Notes: generated by a model from the sequence alone, not told the origin. Positions 32,268 to 41,810 are shown, counted from the stretch's first letter. The stretch: 64,000 nt of DNA from Novosphingobium sp. Fuku2-ISO-50 (GCF_001519055.1 NZ_KQ954290.1:156394-220393); one strand, 5' to 3'. A program made the numbers and translations.

Positions 32268-33591
32268 AAAGGCCGAGGTCGCCGCGCGGCCGGGTCAGCG
32301 TGTCGATCAGCGCATAGGCGATCTTGTGCGCGCAAGGCATCAGATCGGGCACATACGTCGCGCCCATCCCGCCCAGCCCTTCGGCCACCGGCAAAGGCGA
32401 TCCCGTTGCCGGCCAGGGCCAGCCCATCCGCGCGGTCGGCACGCCAAGCCGACGCAGCGCCGCGCCATCGGTCTGGCCGCCGAGCAGGTCGGGCTCGGGA
32501 TAGTCGCGCCCTTCGATATGTTCCCACCCGCGTTGCGCGGACTGAATGATCCAGTTGTCGGGATCGGTGGTGCCGCCCGGCGTCGAACCATACATCGCCC
32601 AATCGAGATCGATGTCCGGATGGGCCGCGCAAAACCCGGCGATGAAACGGGCGAATTGCGCCTTGACCTCGCCCGGCGAGGTGCGCGGATTGATCCGCAC
32701 ATCGAAAAAGATCTCGGTCGCCGCCGTCGGAAACGCCGGGCGCCCTTCCCAGCCGCCGCGAACCCCGCCGATCCAGCCATAAGGCTTGATCTGACCCGAC
32801 GTATTGGCGTCGGCATAGTCGATCAGCCAGGCTTCGAGCGCCGTGATGACAGTCGCGGCAGGGACCACCGAGCTGCGAAATTCGGGCAGGCCGCGCGGCA
32901 CCCCGGCGTAGCCCAGGGTGCCCTTCACCGTAATCTTGAACCAGCCCATCCCCGGCTCTTCGTGATAGACCCAGTTCCACGGCTTCATGATGATCGCAAA
33001 GTCGGGCGCCATGCCGCGATTGAGCAAATGGAACACACCGTTCGACATGCCCGCATTGTCGCGCTCGGGAATGTTGACGGGCATGCCCCCATCGGCAAAC
33101 GCGACGTTGAGATCGCCGGTCAGTTCCACCCCGCTTTCGACCACCGCCGTCGCGATTTCGACAAGTGTCGCAACCATCGCCTTGGGGTTTGACGAGCCGA
33201 GGCCATAGACCCAGTCATCGACCATGCGCGCGCGCGGCTGCAAGTCTGCCGTGCGATCGGGGCCAACCCAGGGGTAATCGCTGTCGTCGCCTTCCAGATG
33301 CGTGTCGATCGGGGCATAGAGCAAAAGCGTGGCGCCGCCGCCGCTGCCGCGCCGTTCGGCCAGCACATTGCCGGTCGTCGGGCTCATCGGCTTGTAGGCG
33401 CTGTTCAACCCCGCTTGCGCCAGCCGGTCCGCAATGAATTCGCTCGCCGCGCGGGTCGCGCCGGTCGGGCTGTGAATGTCGGTCAGATCGAACAGCAACT
33501 GCTTGAGCCGGTCCGCATCAAGCCGGGCGCAGACCCGTTCGTAGAGCGCCTGCTGCTCGGGCGAGAACGGCAGTTTGCGGGTATCGGGCAT
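32266..33591 (-). CDS. M20-peptidase-fold protein with degenerate metal site
   Basis: From ATG 33591 the protein has 441 residues, the normal length of the ArgE/DapE/carboxypeptidase G2-type M20 family, and the fold segments are recognisable along its length. Canonical ligands are mostly changed. The GHxDT site reads APIDTH (His to Pro), the G-x-x-D-M-K-G site reads SSNPKAM (Asp to Asn), the Glu-Glu pair is replaced by ADGGMP, the EP motif reads MKP, and the AH motif reads GY. A late His (PCAHKIAYAL) persists. It may be a non-hydrolytic or metal-independent relative. It is the last gene of the TonB receptor/Rieske operon, 16 bp after the amidase. Confidence 0.78.
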   Translation of the reverse strand: MPDTRKLPFSPEQQALYERVCARLDADRLKQLLFDLTDIHSPTGATRAASEFIADRLAQAGLNSAYKPMSPTTGNVLAERRGSGGGATLLLYAPIDTHLEGDDSDYPWVGPDRTADLQPRARMVDDWVYGLGSSNPKAMVATLVEIATAVVESGVELTGDLNVAFADGGMPVNIPERDNAGMSNGVFHLLNRGMAPDFAIIMKPWNWVYHEEPGMGWFKITVKGTLGYAGVPRGLPEFRSSVVPAATVITALEAWLIDYADANTSGQIKPYGWIGGVRGGWEGRPAFPTAATEIFFDVRINPRTSPGEVKAQFARFIAGFCAAHPDIDLDWAMYGSTPGGTTDPDNWIIQSAQRGWEHIEGRDYPEPDLLGGQTDGAALRRLGVPTARMGWPWPATGSPLPVAEGLGGMGATYVPDLMPCAHKIAYALIDTLTRPRGDLGL

Positions 33592-33607
33592 GGGCAAAGG
33601 CTCCGTC

Positions 33608-34885
33608 TCAGGCTGTAGGGGGGCAAGCTGGGGGGTCGAGCAGGCGCGCGGCGCGCGCCAGCGTGCGGCGATCGCTGCCGCGCCGTCCGTTGAATTGCAG
33701 GCCGAGCGGCAGACCGCCCTCCTCGCCCGCCGGAAAACCGAGGCTGGGCGTGCCGAGCGCAGTCCACGGGCGGCAAAACACCGGGTCGCCGGTGCTGTCG
33801 AGCCCGCGCGGCGCAGGTCCGGGCGCGCTGGCGCAGAGCAGCAGGTCGGCGGCCCCGAAGATCTCTTCTTCCATCGCCCGCGCGCGGTCCTGCACCGCGC
33901 AGGCCATCGCATAGGCCTCGTCCGCAATGGCCAGGCCACCGTCGATGAAGTCGCGAAACCTGGCGCTGACCGCGTCCGCGCGCTCGCGTCGCATCGCGCC
34001 GAGCAGGCGCGCGCATTCATACTGGTGGATCAGCTTTTGCGCCTCGCCCAGATCTTCGAGAATGGCAGGCGGTCTGCAGGCAAAAACAAGATGCCCGGCA
34101 TCGGCAAATTCGCCGGCCCAGCGTTCCACCGTGGCCTGCATCGCGGCATGGGCCCACATCCCGTCTTGCAGGACACCGATCACCAGCGGGCGATTTTCGG
34201 ATTCCACCTGGCTGTCGTCGTCGGCCAGCACGGCATCGGCCAGCGCGAGATCGGCGACATCGCGCGCGAACGTGCCGACGGTGTCGAGCCGGTGCGCGGT
34301 ATCGATCACCCCTTGCGCCGGATAGCGGCCATGGCTCGGCTTGAAACCGAACGTGCCGCAAAAGGCCGCCGGGCGGATCACCGAGCCCGCCGTCTGCGTG
34401 CCCAGCGACAGCGGCACCTGACCATCGGCCACGGCCGCCGCCGACCCGCTCGACGATCCGCCGGGGGTGTGGCCCGGATCGGCGGGATTGCGTGTCGGCC
34501 CCGGACGATACGTCGCGAATTCGGCGGTGACGAGCTTGCCCATGATGATCGCGCCCGCCGCGCGCAGCCGCGCCGTCACCGCCGCGTCCGCCTCGGGATA
34601 ATGGCCGCGAAACGCCTCCGACCCGAATTCGGTCGGCATGCCGCGCACATCGATCACATCCTTGATCCCGACCGGCACGCCATGGAGCGACCCTCGGGGC
34701 CCCGTCCATGCATCGGCGGCGCGCGCCGCCGCCAGCGCCGCATCGCGATCGAGGTATGCCCATGCGCGAACGGCATCGTCGCGCGCCTCGATCCGCGCCA
34801 GAAGCGCGCGCATCAGCGCCTCTGCGGTCAGATCGCCCGCCGCGATCATCCGCGCCGCCCCGAGCCCCATACTGTCAAGCGTCAT
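33608..34885 (-). CDS. Amidase-signature family hydrolase
   Basis: This 425-residue protein belongs to the amidase signature family. The catalytic Lys is in GVPVGIKDVIDV, the cis-Ser is in the glycine/serine-rich TPGGSSSGSAAA, and the nucleophile Ser is in GTQTAGSVIRPAAFCG, so the Ser-cisSer-Lys triad is intact. It should hydrolyse an amide or similar C-N bond. The ATG overlaps the stop of the extradiol dioxygenase gene by one base, indicating translational coupling. Its presence argues for an amide or nitrogen-containing substrate or intermediate. Confidence 0.88.
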   Translation of the reverse strand: MTLDSMGLGAARMIAAGDLTAEALMRALLARIEARDDAVRAWAYLDRDAALAAARAADAWTGPRGSLHGVPVGIKDVIDVRGMPTEFGSEAFRGHYPEADAAVTARLRAAGAIIMGKLVTAEFATYRPGPTRNPADPGHTPGGSSSGSAAAVADGQVPLSLGTQTAGSVIRPAAFCGTFGFKPSHGRYPAQGVIDTAHRLDTVGTFARDVADLALADAVLADDDSQVESENRPLVIGVLQDGMWAHAAMQATVERWAGEFADAGHLVFACRPPAILEDLGEAQKLIHQYECARLLGAMRRERADAVSARFRDFIDGGLAIADEAYAMACAVQDRARAMEEEIFGAADLLLCASAPGPAPRGLDSTGDPVFCRPWTALGTPSLGFPAGEEGGLPLGLQFNGRRGSDRRTLARAARLLDPPACPPTA

Positions 34886-35751
34886 CAGCGCGGAATCCGG
34901 TGGCCATAGAGCATCGGCTGATCATAGAAACGGACTTGCCAATCAGGCCCGACCAGTCGCCCGCCCCAGCCATATTCGACGCCGTAATCGCCCGGCGTGC
35001 GGATATAGAACGAATGGACATGGTCGTTGGTGTGCTTGCCCAGATCCATGATCATCGGATGGCGGTCGTCGCGCGCGACATCGTAGGCATAGCCCACGTC
35101 GTCATAATCGAGCGCTTCGAACATGATATGGTTGAAGTGACCGCTTTTGCGCCCCATGCACAAGTTCATGATCGCCAGCGTGTGATGGCGCGGGTTGCAG
35201 TGGAGAAACACTGCCGCCGCATCGGCCCAGCCCATGTAGTCCGACAGGCCAAAGCCCATCACTTCGCGATAGAACGTCACCGCGCCTTCGACGTCGTGGG
35301 TGTGAAACACCACATGCCCCAGCCCCAGCGGCCCGGTGCGATAGCCGGCGATGCCGCGCGTCGGAACAAAGGCATAGCGGTCGCTGTGCTGCCCGACGAT
35401 CAGCTCGGTCTCGACCGAAAGAAACGGTTCGAAAAAGCGATAGAGCCGATGGACCCGCCGCTCTGCGCAGAGCTCCGCGCTGCCCTCGGTCACGTCAAGC
35501 CCGCGCGCGCGCAGCTTGGCCACGAGATCATCGAGCGCCTCGGCATCGGGCAATTGCCAGCCGACCGAGCGCAGCGCGTCGGTGCCGGTGGGATAGAGCG
35601 TGATGCGATGGTGCATCTCGTCGCAGCGCACCTCGATCGCGCCGTCGGCGCGCTCGGTCAACTGCATCCCCAGAACCCGCGTATAAAGGCTCTGCCAATA
35701 TGCGGGATCGGCCATGTCGAATGTGACATAGGCCAGCGCGTTCACTCCCAT
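34885..35751 (-). CDS. Type I extradiol ring-cleavage dioxygenase (VOC fold)
   Basis: Translation from ATG 35751 gives 288 residues in two vicinal-oxygen-chelate halves. The Fe(II) ligands are recognisable in the second half: His in GLGHVVFHTHD, His in HFNHIMFE and Glu in DYGVEYGWGG. Second-sphere His and Tyr residues also occur. The sequence resembles 2,3-dihydroxybiphenyl 1,2-dioxygenases. It would open a catechol-type ring next to the hydroxyl pair, and the hydrolase at 31354 fits the following step. It lies between the reductase gene (35-bp gap) and the amidase gene (1-base overlap). Confidence 0.87.
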   Translation of the reverse strand: MGVNALAYVTFDMADPAYWQSLYTRVLGMQLTERADGAIEVRCDEMHHRITLYPTGTDALRSVGWQLPDAEALDDLVAKLRARGLDVTEGSAELCAERRVHRLYRFFEPFLSVETELIVGQHSDRYAFVPTRGIAGYRTGPLGLGHVVFHTHDVEGAVTFYREVMGFGLSDYMGWADAAAVFLHCNPRHHTLAIMNLCMGRKSGHFNHIMFEALDYDDVGYAYDVARDDRHPMIMDLGKHTNDHVHSFYIRTPGDYGVEYGWGGRLVGPDWQVRFYDQPMLYGHRIPR

Positions 35752-35786
35752 ACCCAAACCTCCTGCATCCGGTGCGCCATAAAGTG

Positions 35787-36821
35787 TCACGCGCCGCTGG
35801 CGGTGAAATGCTCGGCAAAGATGTTTTCGCTGGAAAGGCCCAGCGCTTCGAGATGCGCGCGCGCCGCCGCAATCATGCCGGGCGGGCCGCACAGATAGGC
35901 GACCGCGTCGGGCGGCAGCGCGTCATCGGCCGTGATCGCGGCGACCGGATTGCCGGTACGCGCGCTTTCGCATGTGCCCCGATCGACGCTGAGCCGGGTT
36001 TCGAGCCCCGGCAGCCAGTGGCCGCGCAATTCAAGCCGGTCGAGCGCGAACAGCCCCTCGGGCGTCTGACACCCGAACGACAGCAGCACCGGAGGCTTCT
36101 TGCCCGGCGTCGCGCGAATGGTGTCGATCATCGACAGCATCGGCGCCAGGCCGGTGCCGCCGGCGATCATCACATGCGGCGCCTTGACCTTGTCCTTGAG
36201 GAAAAACGCGCCGAACGGCCCTTCGATGGTGACCACGTCATCGACCGCCGCGCGGTTTTCCAGCCAGTCGGACATGACCCCGCCGGGCAGGAGGCGAATG
36301 AACAGCTCGATCCGGGGCAAGTCGGCCGGCGTCGTTGCCATCGAATAGGACCGCACCACGTCGGTGCCCGGCACAGTGACATTGATGAACTGGCCGGGGC
36401 GGAAGGTCATCCAGCTCCCTTCCGCCAATTCGAGCTCCAGCCGCACGACATCGGCCGCGACCCGTTCGACCGCATTGACGAAGCTTTGCGCGACGACCGG
36501 CTTCGTCTCGCCCACCTTGCTGTCATAGCCGAGGCTGAAGCTGCATCCCCCTTGCGCCTCGGTCATGCACAACAGCCGAAGCCCTTCGGCCTTTTCCGAC
36601 GGGGTCAGCGACGAACTTGCCCCCGCGCGATGCTCTGCATGGCCCGAAGTGAGCCGGGCGAGACAGCTTGAACAGCTGCCCGACCGGCACTGGTGCAGCA
36701 AGGGCAAGCCGGCAGCGAGCCCCGCGTCGAGCACGTTCTGGCCGGCTTCCACCGCCAGAACGTGCTCTGCCCCATCGGCAAAGGTCAGAGTGACCTCGCT
36801 CACCTCAGCGCTTGTTAACAT
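35787..36821 (-). CDS. NADH:acceptor reductase of a ring-hydroxylating oxygenase (2Fe-2S, FAD)
   Basis: From ATG 36821 (344 residues) the gene overlaps the oxygenase stop by 17 bp; GTG 36803 is a possible alternative. Residues about 1-95 are a plant-type 2Fe-2S domain with CRSGSCSSC (C-x4-C-x2-C) and a later Cys in RLLCMTEA. An FAD-binding domain follows with RSYSMATTP, then an NAD-binding domain with GGTGLAPMLSM and a CGPPGM end motif. This ferredoxin-FAD-NAD order is that of CarAd- and BenC-type reductases. It would pass electrons from NADH to the Rieske oxygenase. No separate ferredoxin gene is seen, suggesting a two-component system. Confidence 0.9.
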   Translation of the reverse strand: MLTSAEVSEVTLTFADGAEHVLAVEAGQNVLDAGLAAGLPLLHQCRSGSCSSCLARLTSGHAEHRAGASSSLTPSEKAEGLRLLCMTEAQGGCSFSLGYDSKVGETKPVVAQSFVNAVERVAADVVRLELELAEGSWMTFRPGQFINVTVPGTDVVRSYSMATTPADLPRIELFIRLLPGGVMSDWLENRAAVDDVVTIEGPFGAFFLKDKVKAPHVMIAGGTGLAPMLSMIDTIRATPGKKPPVLLSFGCQTPEGLFALDRLELRGHWLPGLETRLSVDRGTCESARTGNPVAAITADDALPPDAVAYLCGPPGMIAAARAHLEALGLSSENIFAEHFTASGA

Positions 36822-38157
36822 TCTCGATCTTTTCGACAAAGTAGCCTGGGGCCTTGCCTTCGGCGAGGCGGCGCATGCGGATCGAGCCGGTCTTGGTGGC
36901 GTTGGTCACGCCCTTGCCGGGCTTGGCAATGCCGCGATTCCACCGCGAGGCGAGCTTGCGCCAGACCACCGGGGAAATGTCGGTCTCGACCAGTTGTTCG
37001 TCATCCCAGCCGGTCCCGTCGGCATAGAATTCCTCCATCGCCTCGCGCGCATAGAGATCGCAGTCGTTGAACCCTTCCAGGCACAGCGGCACATAGACGG
37101 TGTCGAAGCGATATTTGAACTTCTTGCGGTCCTCGTCGGTCTTGCAGACCCGCACCAGCACTTCCCAGTATTCGTACATGTCATCGGTGATCGGCACGTA
37201 CCATTCGTACTGAACGCAATGTTCCTCGGGCCAGTTTTCGACCATCAGCACGCCGGGCAGCACGACCGAAGTGCGATAGAAACGCCCCTTGAGGTTTTCG
37301 ACCTTGAGCCCGAGCGCCTCGTTTTCGAGCACCGGCTTCCAGCGGTCGGTGAACAACCACTGCATCTGCCCCTTGGGGCCGTCTTCGTCTTCGATCAGCG
37401 TGATCGCATCGTCGGACGCGGGCAGGATCCCCAGCGGCAGCACCCAGTCGAGCGCGTGGACAATGGTATTGTCCTTGTGGACCAGGATATGCGCGTTGTC
37501 GAAACCGTTTTCGCAGGCGATCCGCCAGTTCGACTGGCCAGTGCGATGCATCCCCATGGCCACCGCGCCTTCATCGAGCAGCGAGGGCGTATCGGGCCAC
37601 AACGGATGCGGAAAGCGTTCGTTGTTTTCGGGGAAACGTACGGGCAAGTCGTGATGAAGCGGCGGCACATCTTCGAGCGGGAAGTCATCTTCGCGCACAA
37701 AGACGAAGATCATGCCCGCCACTTCCTGCACCGGATACGTGGTGACGCCGGTCTTGCCGATCAGCGTGCTGTCCGGATTGGCGACGATGTTGTTCAGCAT
37801 GCCGGTTTCAAGGTCGTAATTGAAGCCGTGATACCAGCAGGCGATCGACGTGTCGTTGAAACACATCGGTTTTGACGACAGGCGCACGCCGCGATGCACG
37901 CATTGGTCCTTGATCGCATAAAGCTTGCCCGCCGCGCGCCGCAACAGGATCGGCACGCCGGCGATCTGGATGCCTTCGACTTTCTGTTCGGGCAGTTCCT
38001 CGGAAAACAGCGCGGGATACCAATGGTTGATGAAACCCCAGGCGGCATCCTTGTAGGGCTGATACTGCCCCTGGGTCTTTTCATCGTTCATCCGCTCGGC
38101 GGCGATCTGGTTGGCGCTGACCGTCCTGCGTCGGCGGACGGGGGTCTGTTCGTTCAT
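36805..38157 (-). CDS. Rieske oxygenase terminal component, CarAa-like
   Basis: This 450-residue protein has the Rieske motif CVHRG...CWYHGF near residues 85-108. The mononuclear-iron histidines are in NGFDNAHILVHKD and the Asp in EGFNDCDLYAREAM. From memory it shares many segments with carbazole 1,9a-dioxygenase oxygenase (SNWR..ENGFD, LPLG, LPGVL, FEWYVPI-like, EGFN.D..AREAM..FYAD). CarAa enzymes are homotrimers lacking a beta subunit, and no beta gene is present here. Substrate cannot be inferred beyond an aromatic or heteroaromatic. It follows the TonB receptor gene by 90 bp in one operon. Confidence 0.9.
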   Translation of the reverse strand: MNEQTPVRRRRTVSANQIAAERMNDEKTQGQYQPYKDAAWGFINHWYPALFSEELPEQKVEGIQIAGVPILLRRAAGKLYAIKDQCVHRGVRLSSKPMCFNDTSIACWYHGFNYDLETGMLNNIVANPDSTLIGKTGVTTYPVQEVAGMIFVFVREDDFPLEDVPPLHHDLPVRFPENNERFPHPLWPDTPSLLDEGAVAMGMHRTGQSNWRIACENGFDNAHILVHKDNTIVHALDWVLPLGILPASDDAITLIEDEDGPKGQMQWLFTDRWKPVLENEALGLKVENLKGRFYRTSVVLPGVLMVENWPEEHCVQYEWYVPITDDMYEYWEVLVRVCKTDEDRKKFKYRFDTVYVPLCLEGFNDCDLYAREAMEEFYADGTGWDDEQLVETDISPVVWRKLASRWNRGIAKPGKGVTNATKTGSIRMRRLAEGKAPGYFVEKIENVNKR

Positions 38158-38215
38158 CGGACTGGTTCCTTTCGGCTGAGGCAGCCATGCGGGTCATCGG
38201 CAGGGGGGGAATTTC

Positions 38216-38242
38216 GCGCCCGGCATTTTGCATGCCGGGCGC
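38216..38242 (-). terminator. Intercistronic hairpin (weak terminator) after the TonB receptor gene
   Basis: GCGCCCGGCA (from 38216) pairs with TGCCGGGCGC (to 38242). There is no clear U-run, so partial termination or RNA processing between receptor and oxygenase is more likely than a full stop. Confidence 0.45.
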
Positions 38243-38247
38243 TTGGA

Positions 38248-40665
38248 TCAGCGGAAGCTGTAGCCGGCGGTCACACCCCACCAGCGCGGCTTGCCGTAAA
38301 CTTCTTCGGAACAGCCGCAGAGGTTCGACAGGTCATAGCCGCTGACTTTGTAAAGCTTGTCGGTGACGTTGTTGACAAAGACGCCCAGGTTGTAGTGGCC
38401 GCCCGCGTCCTTCCAGGTCACCCCGGCGTTGAACAGCGTGTAGCCGGGCATCCACTGCGAATCGAAATTCTGCAGATTGTTGAACGAGCCCGAGGTATAC
38501 GTGCCGTCGCCATTGACCGTCAGCGACCCGCCCGCGATCGAAACCGGCAGGCGATAGCTGACCCGGCCCGCGATCTGCGTGCGCGGGGCAAACGAAGGGC
38601 GCACATTGCGAAACACGCCAGGCGCAATCTGCAGATCCTTGACTTGCGCATCGAATGCCGAGACCGAGGCATTCAGCTGCAATCCCTGCACCGGCCGCAG
38701 CACGAGTTCTGCTTCGGCACCATACGTGCGCGCATTGCGGTTCTGCACCACACCCGACACGTTCTGGAACGTGAACGCCTGATAGTTGTGGTAATCGTAG
38801 TAATAGCCCGAAGCATCGAACGTGCCCGCCCCGTTGAGGAACGTCAGCTTGAACCCGGCTTCGTAGGACCACAGCACTTCGGGGCTGTAGGGAATCTGCG
38901 AAGCGGGCAGCGCCGGAGTGCCGTCAGGCAGCTTGGCATTGAAACTGCCGCCCTTTACCCCGCGATTGACCCCGGCGTAGATCAGGAGATCGTGATCGGG
39001 ATGGTATTCGAGCTGCGCCTTGCCGGTCCACAGCGTCTCGGTGCGGCTGTCGTCAAAGCTCGGCTGCAACGGGAACAGTTCCGAACTCGCCGTGACCGGA
39101 TTGATCGCAAAAGGATCGAGATTGGCCGTGGCGCCCGACGCGAAGTCATACGTCTGATGCTCGCTGATGATGCGGCCGCCGACGATCACTTTCCACTTCG
39201 GCACGAACTCGTATTCGACTTGCCCGAACAGCGATCCCGACGACGTCTTGAGCCGGAAACTGTTGGTCAGGTCAATGCCGGTGTCGGTCGCGCCAAGGCT
39301 CCCGGCAAACAGGCTGTAGGCCGGCGCGATAAAGCCGTCCGAAGCACGCGCGTTGATGAACAGGTAATAGGCGCCAAGCGTCCAGTCGAGCTTTGGCCCG
39401 CTGCCCGACAGGCGCAGTTCCTGGCTGAAGCTTTGCGTATGCGCCAGCGTGCCATAGGCAACGAAGCTCGTCGGCGAAGCGGCGACGTCCATCGCAAAGC
39501 TCTTGTCGAAGCTCTTGAAGTCGGTGATCGAAACGAAATGCATGCCGGAAAAGTCGTAATTGACATGCAGCGCGCCGTTATAGCTGTCGGTCCAATTGGC
39601 GTTCGAGCTGGCATAACCGACCGAAACCTGGCGCAAGGCCGGATTGGGCGCGGTAAAGCCGAACCAGTCCGCCCCCGCCAGACGTGACGTCGGCGAGCCG
39701 GAAAAGCCGGTGTAATTGGCGCCGCCCGGCCCGATCGCCGCGCGCGTCTCGGTCGGCGAGGCGGCATACGAATTGATCACACTGCCCGCAGCATTGACTT
39801 CGGCAATCGTGGCTTCCTGCTGATAGGGCCCGGTCGACATGCGCTGCCGCGCGATCGAGCCGACCAGACGCACGGTCAGATCGCTCGACGGCTGATATTG
39901 CAGCTGCAGGCGTCCGGCGAGCGTGTCCGCATTGCCTTCGTTGGCGCAGCACGGCGATGTGACTCCGCCCAGATTGACCGGCGTGCCGCCTGCCGCCCCT
40001 GCCGGATAGACGTTTTTCAGCGTGGCATCGTTGCGGTCGTAATAGAACGAGGCCCGCGCCGAAAGCGTCTGCGTCAGCGGGCCGCCGATCGCGCCGTCGA
40101 TCCGCGTCTGGTTGTAGCGGCCATATCCGGCATTGAGAGTCGCATCGAGCTGATCGCTCGGCTTGGTCACGACATACTGGACCAGGCCCCCGGTCGCGTT
40201 GCGCCCGAACAGCGTGCCTTGCGGACCTTTGAGAACTTCGACGCGTTCGAGGTCGAACATCCCGAACGTCTGCCCCTGCATGTTGGGGACATAGCCATCG
40301 TCGACATAGACCGCGACCGGCGCCTCGACCGCGTCGTTGAAATCGTTCTGGGTCACCCCGCGGATCGAAAACTGGCTGTTCTGCCCGCCGACATTGCTCG
40401 ACAGCGATACGCCCGGCGTGATGCGGGCAATATCGACCGAGGACTGGACGTTCAAGGTCTTGAGCGCTTCGCGGCCAAAGGCGGCGATGGCGATACCGAC
40501 ATCCTGACGCGATTGCGCGCGATGCTGCGCGGTAACGATGATCTCGCCCCCATCGGCAGGTTTCGGCGTCGGCTGCGCGGCATCGTCGGCCATCGCGGGC
40601 GACGCGGCGGTCATCAAAGCGGCGAGCGACACGCCCGCCAGGCTCAATTTCGAAATCCCCATCAT
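38248..40665 (-). CDS. TonB-dependent receptor of the oxygenase operon
   Basis: From ATG 40665, with GGGGAG about 7 bp upstream, the protein has 805 residues. The signal peptide ends ASPAMA near residue 26, a TonB-box-like EIIVTAQ follows, and the plug contains SRQDVGIAIAAFG, ISLSS-like segments and VEVLKGPQGTLFGRNATGG. The barrel ends GVTAGYSFR with aromatic-rich strands. It belongs to the broad sphingomonad class often encoded beside catabolic genes. It is the first gene of the six-gene unit continuing through the Rieske oxygenase, so it probably imports the substrate or a related aromatic. Confidence 0.92.
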   Translation of the reverse strand: MMGISKLSLAGVSLAALMTAASPAMADDAAQPTPKPADGGEIIVTAQHRAQSRQDVGIAIAAFGREALKTLNVQSSVDIARITPGVSLSSNVGGQNSQFSIRGVTQNDFNDAVEAPVAVYVDDGYVPNMQGQTFGMFDLERVEVLKGPQGTLFGRNATGGLVQYVVTKPSDQLDATLNAGYGRYNQTRIDGAIGGPLTQTLSARASFYYDRNDATLKNVYPAGAAGGTPVNLGGVTSPCCANEGNADTLAGRLQLQYQPSSDLTVRLVGSIARQRMSTGPYQQEATIAEVNAAGSVINSYAASPTETRAAIGPGGANYTGFSGSPTSRLAGADWFGFTAPNPALRQVSVGYASSNANWTDSYNGALHVNYDFSGMHFVSITDFKSFDKSFAMDVAASPTSFVAYGTLAHTQSFSQELRLSGSGPKLDWTLGAYYLFINARASDGFIAPAYSLFAGSLGATDTGIDLTNSFRLKTSSGSLFGQVEYEFVPKWKVIVGGRIISEHQTYDFASGATANLDPFAINPVTASSELFPLQPSFDDSRTETLWTGKAQLEYHPDHDLLIYAGVNRGVKGGSFNAKLPDGTPALPASQIPYSPEVLWSYEAGFKLTFLNGAGTFDASGYYYDYHNYQAFTFQNVSGVVQNRNARTYGAEAELVLRPVQGLQLNASVSAFDAQVKDLQIAPGVFRNVRPSFAPRTQIAGRVSYRLPVSIAGGSLTVNGDGTYTSGSFNNLQNFDSQWMPGYTLFNAGVTWKDAGGHYNLGVFVNNVTDKLYKVSGYDLSNLCGCSEEVYGKPRWWGVTAGYSFR

Positions 40666-41021
40666 GTTTAGCTCCCCTTGTCGAGCCAGTCCCCGGACAT
40701 GTCGGCGCCGTTGCAGACGCCCGCCCTTTTCTAAGCGAACCCCACTGGTTCGGATCTGGCTTGTGGAGAGAGAATGATGGGCAGACGGCCGTGCTGTCAA
40801 AGCGCACCCCTGCCTGCGCTCTCATATCATGAGAGGATGATCGAGGCACCCTTTAGAGGAAACGACTTTATCTTGGATTGACTATCAATTGATCTTTGAT
40901 ACGCTTTCTATCAATCAGGACGGGGCCAACCCGTCTGTCAACCAATCTGCCAGCCACGAACAACCCGTCCCGAATCACGAGAGGGCGGACGCGCAAGGAC
41001 TGGCCGACATGGGGGGAAAGC
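40666..41021. other. Divergent control region, TonB receptor and IclR genes
   Basis: This 356-bp interval has no gene. It is AT-rich near 40860-40920, where candidate operator palindromes lie, and must carry both divergent promoters. Confidence 0.6.
40877..40916. promoter_or_regulatory. Candidate IclR operator region
   Basis: GATTGA (40877-40882) and TCAATC (40911-40916) are inverted around ATCAATTGAT (40884-40893), a perfect palindrome. The position upstream of the divergent IclR and TonB receptor genes fits local regulation. Confidence 0.45.
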
Positions 41022-41795
41022 ATGGCCACGCCGCGCATTCAGTCCGTTGACCGGGCTTTCAGTCTCCTTGCCTGCATCGCCCGTCGCGGCGGCAGCGAAA
41101 GCTTGCCCACGATCGCCGCGCAATGCGGCCTTTCGGTGGCGACCGCGCATCGCCTGCTGGCGACGATGGAATCGCTGGGCGCGGTGATTCACACGTCGCC
41201 GGGCAAATACCGCATCGGGCTCGGCGTGCTCGAACTCGGCCGCCATGCCTCGCTCGACGGGCTGCTTGCCGCCGCTGCGGACCCGAGCCTGCGCCGCATT
41301 ACCCAGACAATCACGCCGACCGCGCATCTCGGCGTGCTCGACAGCGAATTCATGGTCACGTATCTCGCCAAGGCAACCGTGCGCAGCCACCCCTTGCCGA
41401 CGCAGATCGGTTCCAAGCTCGAAGCTTATTGCTCGGGCCTCGGCAAAGTCCTGCTCGCCGCGCTGCCCGAGGCGCACCTTGACGCCTATCTCGCCGAAGG
41501 GCCGTTCATCGCCTTGACCGGGCGGACGATCATCGAGCCCGCGGCGCTCTCGCGCGAACTGATCAAGGTGCGCGAACAGGGCTATGCGTTCGACGATTGC
41601 GAACTGTTCGATGACTTGCGCTGCGTTGCGGTCCCGATCCGGGATGCCGATGGCCAGGTCGTTGCCGCGCTGTCCGGCTCTGCCCCGGCGCCGCGCCTGC
41701 CGCACCAGTCGGTTCCCGCCATCGTTGCCGAATTGAACCGCCATGCCGGCGAAATCGGCCGCAAGCTCTACCCCGCGCAGCCCGTCTGCAACTGA
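41022..41795 (+). CDS. IclR-family transcriptional regulator
   Basis: ATG 41022, with GGGGGGAAAG before it, gives 257 residues. The N-terminal winged helix (about residues 5-65) has VDRAFSLLACIARRG and SVATAHRLLATMESLG. The C-terminal IclR effector domain contains YCSGLGKVLLAALPEAHLDAYL and DDCELFDDLRCVAVPIRD, which match the family. It is divergent from the TonB receptor/Rieske operon and 15 bp upstream of the racemase-like gene on its own strand. Control of one or both units by a pathway metabolite is likely. Confidence 0.9.
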   Translation: MATPRIQSVDRAFSLLACIARRGGSESLPTIAAQCGLSVATAHRLLATMESLGAVIHTSPGKYRIGLGVLELGRHASLDGLLAAAADPSLRRITQTITPTAHLGVLDSEFMVTYLAKATVRSHPLPTQIGSKLEAYCSGLGKVLLAALPEAHLDAYLAEGPFIALTGRTIIEPAALSRELIKVREQGYAFDDCELFDDLRCVAVPIRDADGQVVAALSGSAPAPRLPHQSVPAIVAELNRHAGEIGRKLYPAQPVCN

Positions 41796-41810
41796 ACCGG
41801 AAAGACCGCC

